Assembly (NCBI GenBank): GCA_013399895.1
Contig: VXBA01001882.1
Coordinates: 1,054,254 to 1,118,253 of the forward strand
Reading direction: 5' to 3'
DNA from: Serilophus lunatus
Lineage: Eukaryota; Chordata; Aves; Passeriformes; Eurylaimidae
Length of the DNA stretch: 64,000 nucleotides
The notes below the pieces were generated by a model. That model had not been told where the DNA came from. It was given only the letters and a program-made list of their open reading frames with translations, and searched no databases. Shown one piece after another: positions 35,576-49,039 of the stretch (its first letter is position 1; the number at the start of each line of letters is the position of its first letter). The position numbers and the translations under genes are program-made.

Positions 35576-37860
35576 TTGACTTGGCATGAATTAATCAAGA
35601 CAACCCATCAGCCATTTAACAGAATAACGCTGAGCAATGTTTGAGTGGTCAGATATCATTGTATAAGATAGTACTCCAGCTATCAACAGGAAAGGTATGT
35701 ATTTGGGGTAGTACCTGATGATTTCTTACGTGATGGATAAGTAACCTGTGAGATGATGAAATAAGTGGTGAAAAAGGCTTTAATTCAACTTCCTTTTCAA
35801 AAATGTATCTTTTTTTGATGAGCAACATGCATTATTTAGCTAATTGCTACTTTAGTCCTTTTTTATGGATTCTCATTATGGTAGTTTGAAAAGTGCATTG
35901 GAAAGAAATACATATCCTCTTCATCATTGCTGTGTTCATTCTAGCATAAGAAGATGGAGACAAATGCCCCATTTTAGGTCAGGAACTACTGTGAGAATCC
36001 TGCAGCTGTTGAAGTTCTGAGAAAAGTGTTATCTGTACTCACCAAGTCAATGAGAGCTGACTCATGCTTATGTAGCAAACAGATGCTGCACTTTAAGGTA
36101 CAATCAGCCCTATAATAGAAAAGTCAGATGAATTAGATAATGCCCACACCTTTAGTCACACCAACATTCTGCAGGTACTTGGAAAGAAACTCTGTTATAG
36201 TAGGGTTGAATCGGTCAAGATGGAGTAGGAAAAGGGCTAAGACATCTTCAATAGATCTTGGGCTTTGGAACTCCATCCCAGAAGAGGTCCTGAAGTCCAT
36301 CTGAATTTATGAACAAAATACACATTTTTAACTGAATTATACTCCTGTATGTGTTTAACAGTACATATGCATCCTAATGTACAACCTAAAGGAATAGGAA
36401 AATGTTTGGGTTTTTTTCTGTTGTGGAATTCATATTGCATTATAATTTTGTTCGTCATTTATTTTTCAGTTTCATTACTGAAAATGCACATTAGAATTTG
36501 CATGGTACAAGCTTTTCACTTAGGTATATACACAGGCAAAAGCCTGTGCAGACTCTGGGTCAGAGTATCTCAGATTTACACTGGCTCCTTGCCTATTCCT
36601 GCAGGTTTAGGCAGCAGCTCTTGAAGCATTATTTGTGGCTCTGGGTCTAGCCAGGACCTCCTTTCAGCTGACCAACCTGCCAGTTACATACAGAGTATGT
36701 GGCCAGATGTGCTTCGAGCATTAAAATTGGTAATGGTCCCAAGACATCCAGGAGTTAACAAACAGGAGCTGCTCTTTGTGATTGTTTCTTTCAGCTGCAT
36801 AGGCATAGTCAGAGACTTTGAGAGGAAATGCTTGAGGTTTGGATTGGTTCCCTGAATATTTCATCAGTTCCTAAGGAGTTAGAACTGTACCTGCAAAAGG
36901 TAAAACAATTTATCTCTTTAGAAGCTTTGCTGAACCACGTAACAGAATTATCTCTGACTTATATTTGTTGAGTTGTGGTTTTTTATGAGCAAAAAGATTA
37001 TAAATTCCTATTAAAAGAAGAATAATGTAAAAATGGAGATTACACTGGAGATAGTAAGTCCAAAATTCTGCATGGTTGGCAGCAATAAATTAGACCATTT
37101 AATGTATGAGAAGTTCAGTGAAGCAATATTTCAATAGGATGCCTAAAATTAGTAAGTTCTACAAATTAATGAAAGCACATAGAAACTGGAGTGCAAAATT
37201 CAATTAAAAAATACTGTGTTTTTAAAGAAAAGCAAGAGGATATAGGGTGGTTTAAGTATTTATTCCATGTGTTCTCTCACGAGACAAGTGTATCTGTGAG
37301 TGAGCAGGAAAATTTTAGATTACAGTCACTTCCATAATTTGCTTGAATTTATTCATCATAAAATATATCAAGAGAAGATGCATGGCACCCATTGCTTTGA
37401 ATGTTAGCAAGATTAGAAAGGAGACTGCATTTCACATATTGAGGAATGTCACTTCTGAGGTTAATACTGAGTCTAATGCCTTTTCACACACTAGAAAAGA
37501 GTACAGAAACTACTGGCAGTATTTCATCACATGCTTACTGGCTTTGTTGTTAGAGAGCTTCTGGAAGAGGTCATGCTAGATATAAAAAATTGGTGACAGG
37601 GACTTTGCTCTTTGCATCACAAGCAGCAGAAGTTCCCGTCACTCCTTGTTGTCTACACTAGACATGCCTTCACCAGGTATTAAAAATTAACCTAATCCTG
37701 CAGCTGACTCTCCTGGGAGTCTGTATGCCTTTGGGAGTTCTGCAGTGGCAAAGGAAAAAGAAAAAACTCGGGGAAAAGCAACAAGAATAAAAAAGCAACC
37801 AGCATTGACTCAGACATAAGTTTCTTTTCCTCTAAGACTATTTGAAACTTTTCAGTTTGT

Positions 37861-37985
37861 TTTATAGAATCATAGGATCATTTAAGTTGGAAAAGACCTT
37901 TAAGATCGAGTCCAACTCAGCACTGCCAAGTCCTCTGCTAAAACGTGTGCCTTAATACCACATCTACACATCTTTTAAATATCAG
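37861..37985 (-). mobile_element. CR1 LINE 3' end stub
   Basis: Reads ATAGAATCATAGGATCATTT, AAGTTGGAAAAGACCTTTAA and GATCGAGTCCAA on the plus strand, the antisense CR1 3' terminus. It is followed by CACATCTACACATCTTTTAA. Similarity ends after about 125 bases, so only untranslated 3' sequence remains and no protein part is present. Confidence 0.93.
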
Positions 37986-40900
37986 GATTAGTAGCAAATT
38001 CTTTGCAATAGCAGCTCACAATTCAGGTCATTGTTCTGAAAACTGTGCTTTAGCTTCATCACAATATTCCTTAGGGAATGTGAAACTTCAGAATTCTGTT
38101 GTGCCCTCAAGACGCTTCAGGTTGTGGCTCCTTACCTTTTACACTCTTCCTCGGAGCTTCTCAGACTAGAAGGGACCCTTTACTTCTTTTCTAGTATCTG
38201 GTCTCTATGATGGTCATGACTCTGGATTCTTGCTTCTAGAGCTTTGTCTACAAGACAGCATTTTGATATAAGCACTACGCAATGGTCAGTTTGCAATATG
38301 CTTTATAATACAAACCTATTATTACAAACCCACTAGGTACAAAAATTCCAGAAGTGGTTTCATGACTTTGACCTGGAATTCTGTAACCCACTGTTGCCAC
38401 CGCAGTGTCTGCAGTAGTCATGCAGCAGCAGTGCTAAACAAAGGTACCACACAAACACAAAGATGCTGTAGAACTTCCCAGTGCAGTCATCTGTCATTGA
38501 TGGCTTATCTCCAAAGCAGCACGTGCAGTGCCTGAACAGTGTCTCATCCCATTCCCACCATCATTTGCAGAACTCAGCTGTGGTGTTACGTGTCTAGCCT
38601 CAGCTCCGATTCTTCTTTCATCAACCCTTCTTCCTAGGCTCAACAGAGGGACACAGAGATAGCGGAAAAGAGTACCAAAAAAGGCAGGGGTCAGTTGCAT
38701 TTTTCTTTTCTCTTGGGAGATTCCTCTGGAAAATTCAAAAGGCAGCAGGACCCACAGTGAATGCACACAGGCAAAGTACGGTTTGTGTCCTCACTATCCT
38801 TACGCTCAGCTGTTGCCAGTAAACATCTACCACACTTGTGAGGTCTGAAAACAGATCACAAATCTGAGAGGTTGTAAGATAGATGAGCTAAAACTCTGTT
38901 ATTGGATACAAATAAAGGAAGCTGTCTCAGAACTCTGCTCTTTTCTCCATTTGCATCTTTTATTTTGGCAGAGTACATACCTAAGGGAATAAGGGGTGAA
39001 GAAAACAATCCTGAATCAGGATAAGAAGATACATTCTCCTTTGAACCTGGGCTTAAGCAGAGCCTTTCTTGTAAATGCTAGAAGAAGCTGAAGACGTAAA
39101 GAAAATAGTTAAGATAGAGGATATGGTCAAATTCCACAAGAAAATGAGATTTGAAAAGTTTAACAGTGAAAATGATGGAAACTGGAACAAAAAGAAAGGA
39201 ATTCACTTTTGTCTCTCTTTTCCTATATTTACAATTCATTAAGATCTGACAAAAGCCCTCCAGGTATCAAGGCACTCACTTCTTCACACATACCCTGCAC
39301 GAATTGTTCTTTGTGTTGAGTCATGGAACAGTTTAATAATAATAGCACTTCAGTTAGTTTGCCGGGCCTACAAAGCTCCCCCTGTTTTGGGATTAGGAAC
39401 TGATAGTTTGGAATTGGCTTTACAGCCTTCACACATCAGGTTCTGTTTCAAGGCTTTTTCTTGACTTGTCTTTTCAATTTAATATTTAAGGCTGAGAGGC
39501 TCTTCGAGGTGTTTTTTTTTTTTCAAAATTTTCAAAATTGCTACTAGCAATATTTAAATGTATTTCAGCCTTGAATTTTCAGGGTATGAAGTGTACATAG
39601 GCAAGAATTAATTGTCACACATCAATATGGAAGTTTTCTGTTTCTATATAAATAAAGCATCTCAATTTTAAACAATTAGTCTAAAACCTGTTAGCTTCAA
39701 ATTAAAAAAGCATTATTTTCATATAAGCTATTATATATATTTCTGTTTTCCCCACCTGTCGCTTAGGTTTTTTTCTGTCTTAATTTTCCTATTAGTTATT
39801 GATTGAATCTCAGCCACAATTCATGAGAACAGAATGGTTCAGGAGGTGGTTTGTAGGCCAGGTCTGGACTCAGGTTGGTATCAGAAACACCATTGCCTCT
39901 TCTAGCCTCAGTACACTCACAAATCCTAAGACCTTTGTCCTTCTTGCCTGTCTAACAGCTACTGAGTGAGGGAAGCTGGTGACCAGTTGCTCCTTCCCTA
40001 CGTCAGTGGTCACAGTTCAACATTTAGAAATTGAACCCACTCAATATATGGAAATTTTTCTTCTCTTTTCGTCATCTTCTTCGTTCTTCTAAATATTCAT
40101 TTGATAGGACATTTCAGGCTTACCTGAATGAGGGCAGAAAACAACACAAGAACAATCTTTGAAAGAGTAGTGTACCATGCAGTTTTCTCTTGTTTTTCCA
40201 TTATTACATCTTTAATAAAGTGGCAGTTTTAATTAAAATTTCTGGGGGGCAGTAGTTCAGGTGTTCATAATGACTTTCTGCCATGTATTTGTGTTGTTGC
40301 AAGAGCAAGTAGTTGAGCAGCCTTTCAAGCTTAGCATTAATATGGATTATGTTTTCTATCTCATGTGGCCAAGCCTTTCAGAAATAAATCTGAAAGACTG
40401 TCCCCATCCTTCGAATTTGATTAAAATTAACTGATAGGCTTAACGGTATTTAAAAAGGCTTGTTTGACAAGCAACATGTTACTTAGGCTTCATTTCTTTA
40501 ATCAGGTATATGAGAGTGAGGAGTTCATTCCAGCAGTGCTCACTGTAATGTAGTCTAAATTTGGAAAACATGCATTGTCAATTTTTAATGAAAATTTTGA
40601 GTAGTATAAAGTTTCTTGGTGATCATTCTTCCTTAGGCACAATCACAACTGGTTATGGAGGCTGATGGAGCTGTTTTTACAATGGATGGGGATAAACCAG
40701 TTCCACTACATCACTCCAGCAGTCCAAGGGATTTGATAATAGTGAAAGACTCAGGCCCATGAACTTGTGGTTCTCCTGGTTTTGATACTTTAAGGAAAGG
40801 AAAAGGAAACATGAAAGGACAGGAAGAAGTTATCTTACTACCACTGTCAGGATGCTGAAAACCTGCAACTTTCTGTGCACTGCGTCTCCCAAATGCAGAG

Positions 40901-41176
40901 GCTTTGCACAGCCTTCCCAAAAAGAGGTGTTGAAGGAGTCCTCCAAGGTTCATGAGGACTATAAAGAGAAGGAGTGAAAGTTTTATCAATGTCCACTTTA
41001 GTTCAGTATTGCACACTGGCATCACCTGATGCCTAACAAATGTAAAACAAAAAGATATTTCTGTCATTACTGATCTCAATTTTGCTGTCATACTGTTTTC
41101 ATCTATGTAAAAGGAAGTGCTCTGAGAATGTCTGTCATTATAAGCAGGATGATTGCATTACTATAGTACATTTCAG
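37986..41176. other. Non-coding AT-rich DNA
   Basis: No gene or named repeat is seen. A minus-strand frame at 40711-41091 is open for 126 codons, but it has no recognisable domain and no splice-bounded structure. Confidence 0.55.
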
Positions 41177-41250
41177 CTCAAAGCACTTCACAAACCACAG
41201 AGCATTAAAAACATAGATATGTAAACTGCTCTAGGATAAATTAATGATCA
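41177..41250 (-). mobile_element. MIR-like ancient SINE relic
   Basis: CTCAAAGCACTTCACAAAC followed by ATTAAAA, then ATAGATATGTAAACTG and GGATAAATTAATGA, follows the antisense MIR layout: AAGCGCTTTACAT, ATTTTACAGATGAGGAAACTGAGG, GAGGTTAAGTGA. The middle part is shortened. The match is partial and judged by eye. Confidence 0.4.
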
Positions 41251-44200
41251 TATTAGAGCACAATGACCAGCGTTGGGAAGAATACACAGTGTACAGAAAT
41301 TTCTTCCAATCCAAAAAACCATATAGATAGAAGGTGTACTTTATGGTGTTTATGCTATTTAACATCCTCCTTTCAATTTGCTACCATGTTAAAAAAACAA
41401 CACATTCTAAAAGTCAGATTTGCCCTCCTTTGCAGCAAAATTTATCCCCTCATTGACTTCTAGATCAATTTAAATTTAACAGTTGTTTTATCCAGAGATC
41501 TAGAATTAATTATTCTTGTGTTCAATTTCTGTGAGATTCTTACAATGGTACAAGTTTACATTGATGGAAATGTGTTCCTGTGTACATAGGGTATATAAAA
41601 TCATTTCATAGTTATTTTTGACACTTTGATCTCTCAGACTCAAAGCACCATGAAATATCCAATTGCAGTTCTAACACTTTCTTACTGTAACAGTGAAAAA
41701 CCATGGGAGTGTTCTGAACTTGAGGAATTTATACTGTTCATACTTTGGCAGTCATGCTTGATGTACTTAAGAAATGAAGTGGTAAAGTCATGTCTTGATT
41801 TTGGAGGATTTGTGCAGAGAAATAAAATTTACTTTTAAATTTTGTAGGGAAAGGCTATTTGGAACACCTAGAAATTAGAGCATCTTGTGCTGAAGATAAT
41901 TGCAAACAATCATAGCTATGACATAAATATTTTTGATTCTTTCACCATTATTGTATTTAACTTGACCTGTTGTAATATCTTGTTACCTACATGATAAGAC
42001 ATATACAATTAAACCCAGTTCCACTTTGTCTCTTGAACAGCTGGTAAAAGGAGCATGGATTGTTTGTGAAAGATACAAATTGTTTATCATTGAAAAACTT
42101 TAAATTACTGCCTTAATTGTTTACTTTATGAAATTCAAAAATTGAAACAATTTTCAGCAGGAAATACTGTTTTTAAAAGCTGACTCAATGTGTACATTAT
42201 TTTCTAATTTGATAATAGATATTTTGATTTTTGATTTGTAGTCTAAAAGACCTATATTCACTTATGGGATTTTGATTGGACACCTTATGAAATTCTTGCC
42301 ATTAGAAATTTGACACATCATATAAATATGTGTGAAGAAATACAATATCATTGGAATGTTGCAATGGAATCTAGCCAACTAGATTGTGTCTGTCTCATCT
42401 TGTGCTCAATGTCTCAGCCTTTTCAGCTTAGTGACCTCTATTCAAGGAAAATAATTTTCACTCTCCTCTTGGTTTAGTATTAAAGTAAGAACAAAAAATG
42501 GCAAAAATACTAACAGTGTAAACTTGTGCAAATTATTAGTGTGTCTCTATTTTGAAACGCTGATGCATAATATTCAGCCTTGAAGGACAGAAACTTTATG
42601 AAATGAGCTTTTATATTCTTTATATTGGATTTTATTTACCTTTTTGTAATCTGTGGGGACTCCAGAAAACCTCTAGAGTCCACAAATTACAACTGTCCAG
42701 TGTTCGTAAAAATAATATACTGCATAGATGGAAAGAATTAAATGTTCAGATGGTTGATTTACATCTCTGCAACAGCGTCTGCATAAAGGGATGCAGAAAC
42801 TGCCAGAAACCCAGGCCAGTATCCAAAAAGAAGTCAATAAATTGTTCCCAAGAACTGCATCCTATAAGGATAACTCGATGGAAAGTAGAACTTTCTATTT
42901 TATGAGCACATTCCGAAGACATTGCTCTTTTTTATTGAAACTCAAAAATCTTTAACTGAAGAGCTTACCCAATGACTGAGAGAAATTGTGAAACACTAGA
43001 TTTTACACAAATCCAGTCCAAGACCTGTTAAGACTGACTGGATTCTGAAAACAGAACATGGACTTCAGCTTTGGTTTGAGCCTCCACACCACCTTGTGTG
43101 ACTGATAAACACAATGTAAAGGCATTAAACTGGCAAATAATGATAAATAGAAGATGAATAATTAGTTAGGACAATGCAGTGTCAGGGGATAGCACTAGAA
43201 GGCGTATCGCTGGGAATTTAAATGCAATAATAAAATCTGAGTACAATATAACCACAGTTGGCCTGGTGTGATTAAACAGCAGCAGAGAGACAAGAAAGAT
43301 GCAAAAGTGTGAAAATGGTGACGGAGCAAGGGAAGGAGAGGTCCTTGTCAGGAGGTCTTTTCCAGTTGTTCTTAAAAGGCTGGATTGCTCTTGCTTCTAC
43401 AGACTGGAAAATTATTCAAGATCCAGAAGTGTTTCATTGCGTATCATGCGCCATATCTGCTCATGCCCCATAGTCAGAAGTGGTTTTCACTTTATTTCCA
43501 TACTTATGCCATTTAAAATCTAGGAGCTGTGACTCTAAGAATGCAAAAAGATTTTGCACATCTAACTGAAAAATTTTTGGGAAGTCTTAAACAAGGAAAA
43601 AAATACCTTCAAGTCCGTGTTTCCATCTTATTTGCCTGTTCTGTGACCTTGGTGCGGTCTGTGTTGATGGTATGGGAAAAGAGCACAGAACCACAGGCAG
43701 CTGCCTTTCTTGATGCAGTGGCACTGTACATGGAGAATCCTTTAAATGCAGATGGAACTTGTTCCTTCTCCCTTCTAAGCATGCTTACATCAGCTGTATA
43801 GATTGTAAAATACGCACATCATTCATAAGCACTCTAGTAAATTTCCAGCACTAGATTTGAACTTTTATTCGACAGTGGATAATCAGAATAGATAAATACT
43901 TCCTTATCTCACTGCAGCACAGGATGAAGATAGCCAGCATTACATTATATGAGGATAAAGAGGAGGAACTTTGCCATTTTTTGTAGCTGCTCAAATTACT
44001 AAGAGACAAGAAATCTTTTAACAACAGTTATTTTTTGTATTTAGGGTCAATAAATTTAACCAAAAGAGCCAGTTTTCAAGTGAAAAATCTCTGAAGCTTA
44101 GCATAAAACCTCAAAAAAAAGGCAATTTATACTGTGGGCCTCAACCATAGTTTTCTTTCTTTATGTGCAAATCAGTCTAAGAAGTTAAATACATAATTCA

Positions 44201-45683
44201 TGTATTTGAGTAAATTTATTTATTCTGATGGCATAGAACAATATTGTCTAAATAGAAAAGGATGTGAAAGCACAGCTATTTTATACTATCATAAGATAAC
44301 ACTAATATTCTTCAAATGTATTCTGTGTGCGTTGTCAGTGGGTGATTTAATATAATGCAGCTCTATTGCCAGTGTTCTTTATGCCACACAAGCTTTAAAA
44401 GGCATTATCTGGCCAAAAAAAAAGAGATGGCCTTATTTAGAGCTCTACTTATTATCTGATCTCTGAAAGTGAAGAGAGAAAAAGCCTAGAATTTGAAAGT
44501 TTTTTATGCTAAAGGAATATACTTGAAACTATTAATTTAAAGCTGAGAAATCTTAATTAGTCACAGGATGTCAAGATGGGGACAACTTTGTAATTTAAAT
44601 TCTTGCTCACTGTTATTATTTTGCCAGCAACATTTTCAGCCTACTTCATATAAATTCACGTTGTCCTTACTTCACAGGAGACTAATAGGTGCTTCAAAAA
44701 TACCAGCAATGTATCTAGATAGAGAAAGGTGATATTGTATGTCCTCAGAAAAATCAAGTTTTTAAAAAGAAGTTCAAGTAACTGTTCAGTGGATTTCACA
44801 GTAACACCAAAGGATCAGTGATTCAGTCTGCAACACCAGAAGTCCTCCTGTAGTCCTTGTGAGCTCAGACCTTCCAGCATACACTGGGCAGTGTGGTGAA
44901 GAGGGTCCAAATGAACATTGCACAAAACACCTTGTGTTTGATAGATAGAATATCCTGGTTTTCAAAGTGTTCATAGCATCTCATTACCAAAGTGATATTC
45001 TGATAGTCTTATCTACATTAGGTAGAACTCATCTGCTTGATGAATTTTCATGCTTCTGTAAAATGGTTGCTAACTTCTCAGATTTGTTTGGTTGTCCTGT
45101 ATGAAGCATCATGTATGAGTTACATTTATTGATATTTCACTAACAGTACGAACAAGGGCTGTTCATTTAAAGGGTTAAGATTTTTGTCTCATAATTTTGA
45201 TGTATTTCATGCAGAAAATAAGTGATGTTGTTTCACTTTTTTGTATTGAAGAAGTTATTTGCCCACAAAACAACGTGGTATCTTGTAAATGGTCTATTTC
45301 TTTCTCAGTGCCAATTCTTTGTATCCAGAAGCTGATGTCTGAGCTGAAAATACAGAAGTCAACATTACTTAAGGCTGTTTTGATCTCCATGACATTGTTG
45401 GCTGTAACTTCTTATCCCAGTAGTATTGTCATTGAGGGTACAGGAATGACCTGCTGGAGAATTTCCAAATAGGCTTGTGCTTGTGATTCATTATTCATTA
45501 AAGGAGACAATCTATACAGGGTTTTTAGGATAGTCTAGTATGATGTGCTGCTTTCTTCTTCATCCCTTGTTCTCTTTTCTCCTGACTAGAAACAGTGACT
45601 GAGTTTTCTGGGATACAAGAGCAGCTTGATTAAAACAAAAGGCAAGAATATGACTTAAAACAAACAAAAAAACCCCCCAACCC
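41251..45683. other. Non-coding AT-rich DNA
   Basis: Nothing is supported. Frames of 90-100 codons at 42603-42905 and 43529-43801 are open but show no family motif or flanking splice signals that I trust. Confidence 0.55.
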
Positions 45684-45750
45684 TGTTTTACAATGAGAAG
45701 TTAGATATGTAGAGTGAGCTTAAGTGACAGAACTCAAGCCAGAGCCATGT
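45684..45750 (-). mobile_element. MIR-like ancient SINE relic
   Basis: GTTTTACAATGAGAAGTTAG is followed by ATATGTAGAGTGAGCTTAAG and TGAC...AGAACTCAAGCCAGAGCC. It follows the antisense MIR core (TTTTACAGATGAGGAAACTGAGGCACAGAGAGGTTAAGTGAC) with a gap where ACTTGCCCAAGGTCACAC would be. The order is kept and divergence is high. Confidence 0.45.
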
Positions 45751-46414
45751 CCCCAGCATGCAGATGCTTACTTGGTATCTCTTGCTCCAGCTCAGCACCA
45801 AGGCAAGGAGCCAGAGGTGGTCCTGGGTTTTCTCATTGCCCTCACACCCTAGAAGGTGATACTTGATTCCCCAGGTGAAAAAAACCCCAAGTGACTCTGA
45901 GTTGAGAAGGACAGAAGACATGTCTGTTGGACAAAGCTCCTGATAAACTAAACTGGATTATTTATGAAGATAATGAATATTATGATGATATTTTCTACAG
46001 TTACTGAAGTTATTCTGTCTCTGTTTTGTATTTGAATATCCCAATAACAGACATTTTAGAAAAGAGCTAAAGGAGGACATCCCTTCTTTCATACTAAGCA
46101 TCTTTCAGATAAACAAATGTAATGGATGATGTGAGTCAGCATTCACTGTCCAAAATTTAAGAAGGTGAGGTACTTTGTTTATTTTTGATTTGTCGTATAT
46201 CTCAGTTGACAGTAGCAAATGCATCATTTTAATATCAATATTTAAGGCTTGTTCTCTGTAAGTAGTGACTGGTGTTACTGAAGTTTGAATTTTTAATAAT
46301 TCAGGTCTCATTTTCTGAAGTGTAGGGCATCTGTGACTTTTTGCAAATGCTTTAATTTCTCCCATGTTCAACAAGTTAGTTAAGCATGTGCATAATTCAA
46401 TGCATGGATACTCA

Positions 46415-46454
46415 TTGATTTTAGCTTAAACTTTTGATTTTAGCTTAAACTTTT
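46415..46454. repeat. Two-copy tandem duplication, 19-bp unit
   Basis: The unit TTGATTTTAGCTTAAACTT is present twice with period 19 and no mismatch over the shared part. It is probably a recent slippage event. Confidence 0.93.
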
Positions 46455-47715
46455 AATCTTTAAAGCTTTAATTTGTTTAATTGCATTACTGAATTAAGGC
46501 CAGAGTTGTTTAAAAAATGTCTTGAAATGAGTTCTTTGGGATGCTATAACATCCAATTGAAATTTGTAAATCACTTAGTATGGCATCAGTTATTACTCGT
46601 TATTAATTTGTTCTTTATTTACTGACAAGCACAGGATAAAAGTGTCTGTACCAGAAGTGGGAACACGCTTTGCTTTGCGATGATTCCACTGTGTACCAGC
46701 CAAGGAAGAAATGGAGGTTTGAGGCATTTTCCTGTGGCAGCTTTTTCACCATCACTAGGATACAGGCCTGACTCACAACCACAATATTGAAAGAGCTAGA
46801 TACAGGCTATAAAATGAGGATGAAAGCATTCACAGGGATAAGGAAGAAAAAACAGTAGTAGAAGTGGGATGTGACATTTTCTTGGGTTTGGTTTGTTGGT
46901 TTCTTTAGCCTCATTTTATCTGCAATTGTGAATAAGCTGTGCATGGGAGTGAAGTAACCCTCTAGAGTCAGGCCTATAGCTAGTCAGAGTTTATTTAAGT
47001 CAAGGGAGTTACAACAGAGCTTTGGCACACAGAGGATTAATCAGAAATGTCTCTTCTGATGGAAAGCAAAAAAAAACAACTTGAAAGATGTTGTACCCTT
47101 TGAGGGTCAGTACAATCCTGTCAGTATTTAAAGTGGATTTCAGGATTTGTAATGTGTCTGAAGTTGGTTCTGCACCAGATTCCTGGTTCAATGAACAAAA
47201 CTTAAGGGTCTGTGTCACTCTGAAGATAAAATAGTCTCTCTCAGGAAGTACTGTCAAAAGTCTGATGAAATGAAATGCTGAAGCTTTGACTGATTCTTTA
47301 GTTGTGCTTTGACTTCAGACTCCTGTGGGTTATTCTTTATTAATCTAAAGAAATCACACCTTCTGGCTATTTCACACTGTTTGAATTGTTAAACAAGCCT
47401 GGCTGCTCAATTTCTACCAAAGGGGTGCTCTAGATCATATGAATGACTTCAGGCAGTATTGCAAGTACCTAGAAATGTTCTCCAGATTTAGTTACTAGCA
47501 GTGTAGTCAATATTACAAAGGCTTATTTTGAGAATTTCTTTGGATCCAGAAAAGTCACAATGCCAGGACATTTTAGGGCTTGAACCACAGTTCTGGGTTT
47601 GCTCCACATTTCTGGACTTAATCTTCTGTTCTCCATACTCTTGATCCCCTACTGGCAAGGCATTGAGACTAATAAGTGTTCCAAATCAGCCCTAGTTACT
47701 AGGGTTTTTTGGTGA

Positions 47716-47737
47716 ATAGTCTCCACATGGAGACTAT
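47716..47737. repeat. Perfect inverted repeat, 10-bp arms, 2-base spacer
   Basis: ATAGTCTCCA, then CA, then the exact reverse complement TGGAGACTAT. It is a potential cruciform; no associated element is recognised. Confidence 0.95.
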
Positions 47738-47830
47738 GAGGGCTCCACCTTCACACATGGAACTTCTAAAACTCAGCATACAGGTATACTGAGTTGAAAA
47801 ATTCTTATGAAGTTCAAGGGAGCAGGTGAC

Positions 47831-47869
47831 TTTTTTTTATTTTTTATTTATTTTTTTATTTATTATTTC
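47831..47869. repeat. T-rich (TTTA)n-like simple repeat
   Basis: T runs broken by single A bases, with TTTA and TTTTTTA spacing, about 39 bases long. Confidence 0.9.
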
Positions 47870-48811
47870 TTACTATATACCCAGCACAAAGGCCTTAACT
47901 CAGTTGCCGTCCCAACATACCAGGCAAAAAATAATAATGGTAATTGCTAATGGTTTATGGGGCCTGTTGAATCATCATGGGATTGGGGGAGTTTAGTATT
48001 TACTTTCTATCTCTGTGTTGAATAAAAGCTGCCAGGGCGAAGCTTGAAGACTTAGTCCGCATTGTACTGAGTAATTGGTTGAGTTTTTTAATTTGTATTA
48101 TTTTGCTGATGTGCTTATTGAATGTTGAAGTTACTTAATGCTTTAGAATGCAATGTATTTTGTCTAGATCTATTCATCCCAGAAGGCAAGAGGTTTCGAT
48201 TTCCTTCTTTTTATGGTACTCAGTACAGAGTAAAAGCAGTCTGGGGAAGAATGTGAGAGGCTGACAATATCTATTCTCTTGAGAGTAATGGTTTTGGAAA
48301 CATTTGACTCAAATTCCTTTATTCTAAAGTTCTTTTCAGTTAAGTTAACCATGTTTTGTTTGGGGGGTGGGTGGAGGTTTTTTTGCTTTAATATTTAAAT
48401 TATATTGAGTAATTCTACTCTGATAATAACTTCCCTAAAAATAGATGTTACTTCTTCTGATTTTATTACCAGTAACTTCTGGTGTAAAACATTGTAGAGG
48501 ATGAGGTGAGATTTGCAATACAGTAGATTGTTTATTAGCTGTTCTATTAGAGAAGTTTGTTGGAAAACTGTTCCAATCTACTGGTTATATTACTTGAATA
48601 AAATGAGTTTAACATAAAATCCTCATTGATCTGAACATTTTTTGTCCTTGTATAAAGGATTTCTTTGGAACATCTTTTTTAAAGGTAGTATTTGCAAGAT
48701 ATGGGAAGAACGTCCTATACCCTCCATCCCTGCTCTGTGGCTTTGTTTCCCTAAAGCCACTGTCCCAGCCTTAGACCCTTCAGGTTCTTGATGCCAGTTT
48801 GATGGACTCAC

Positions 48812-49033
48812 CTCTGCTGTGTTGTCTTTTTGATTTCTCAATATCTGCACAATCTCATAGCTCAGTTTTCCTGCTCCACTAGCGCCTCTTACCTCGTTGT
48901 CCTGCTGATCCTGGTGGCTCAAGTCCTCCCGATGAAGCATGCTAAGAAGGAGTTTTGAGCAGTCAGCAGGAGGCAGAAAAATGGTGCAGCCCTTCAGGCT
49001 CTTAGAAATCTGAAGCAAATCACTGAAATCAAA
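48812..49033 (-). other. Candidate 222-bp protein-coding exon (unconfirmed)
   Basis: On the minus strand a TTGCAG acceptor-like string precedes base 49033 and GAG|gtgagt follows base 48812. The 222 bases between are open in one frame for exactly 74 codons and enter and leave in phase 0. The peptide begins FDFSDLLQISKSLKGCTIFL and ends RNQKDNTAE, with a hydrophilic, varied composition unlike the Leu/Phe/Ser-rich frames typical of AT-rich non-coding DNA. The open frame continues past the donor to 48623. Weak points: the acceptor lacks a pyrimidine tract, a second donor-like GAG|gtaaga lies inside, and I recognise no family. It could be a lineage-specific exon, a lncRNA exon, a gene relic or chance. 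Confidence 0.25.
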
Positions 49034-49039
49034 CTGCAA

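Larger units (their letters stand above)
31013..37860. other. Non-coding DNA, mostly AT-rich
   Basis: No gene is recognised. It contains an inverted repeat with 10-bp arms (32393-32402 and 32431-32440), the C-rich patch at 32950-33140 and a possible old palindromic repeat at 35491-35575. Open frames are at most about 91 codons. Confidence 0.55.
45751..48811. other. Non-coding AT-rich DNA
   Basis: No gene is seen. It contains a two-copy 19-bp tandem duplication (46415-46454), a perfect palindrome (47716-47737) and a T/A simple repeat (47831-47869). Confidence 0.55.

Noticed and set aside
40711..41091. 126-codon minus-strand frame with a hydrophobic stretch, considered as a small membrane protein
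   Set aside because: No splice signals or recognisable homolog; hydrophobic runs are common in T-rich frames.
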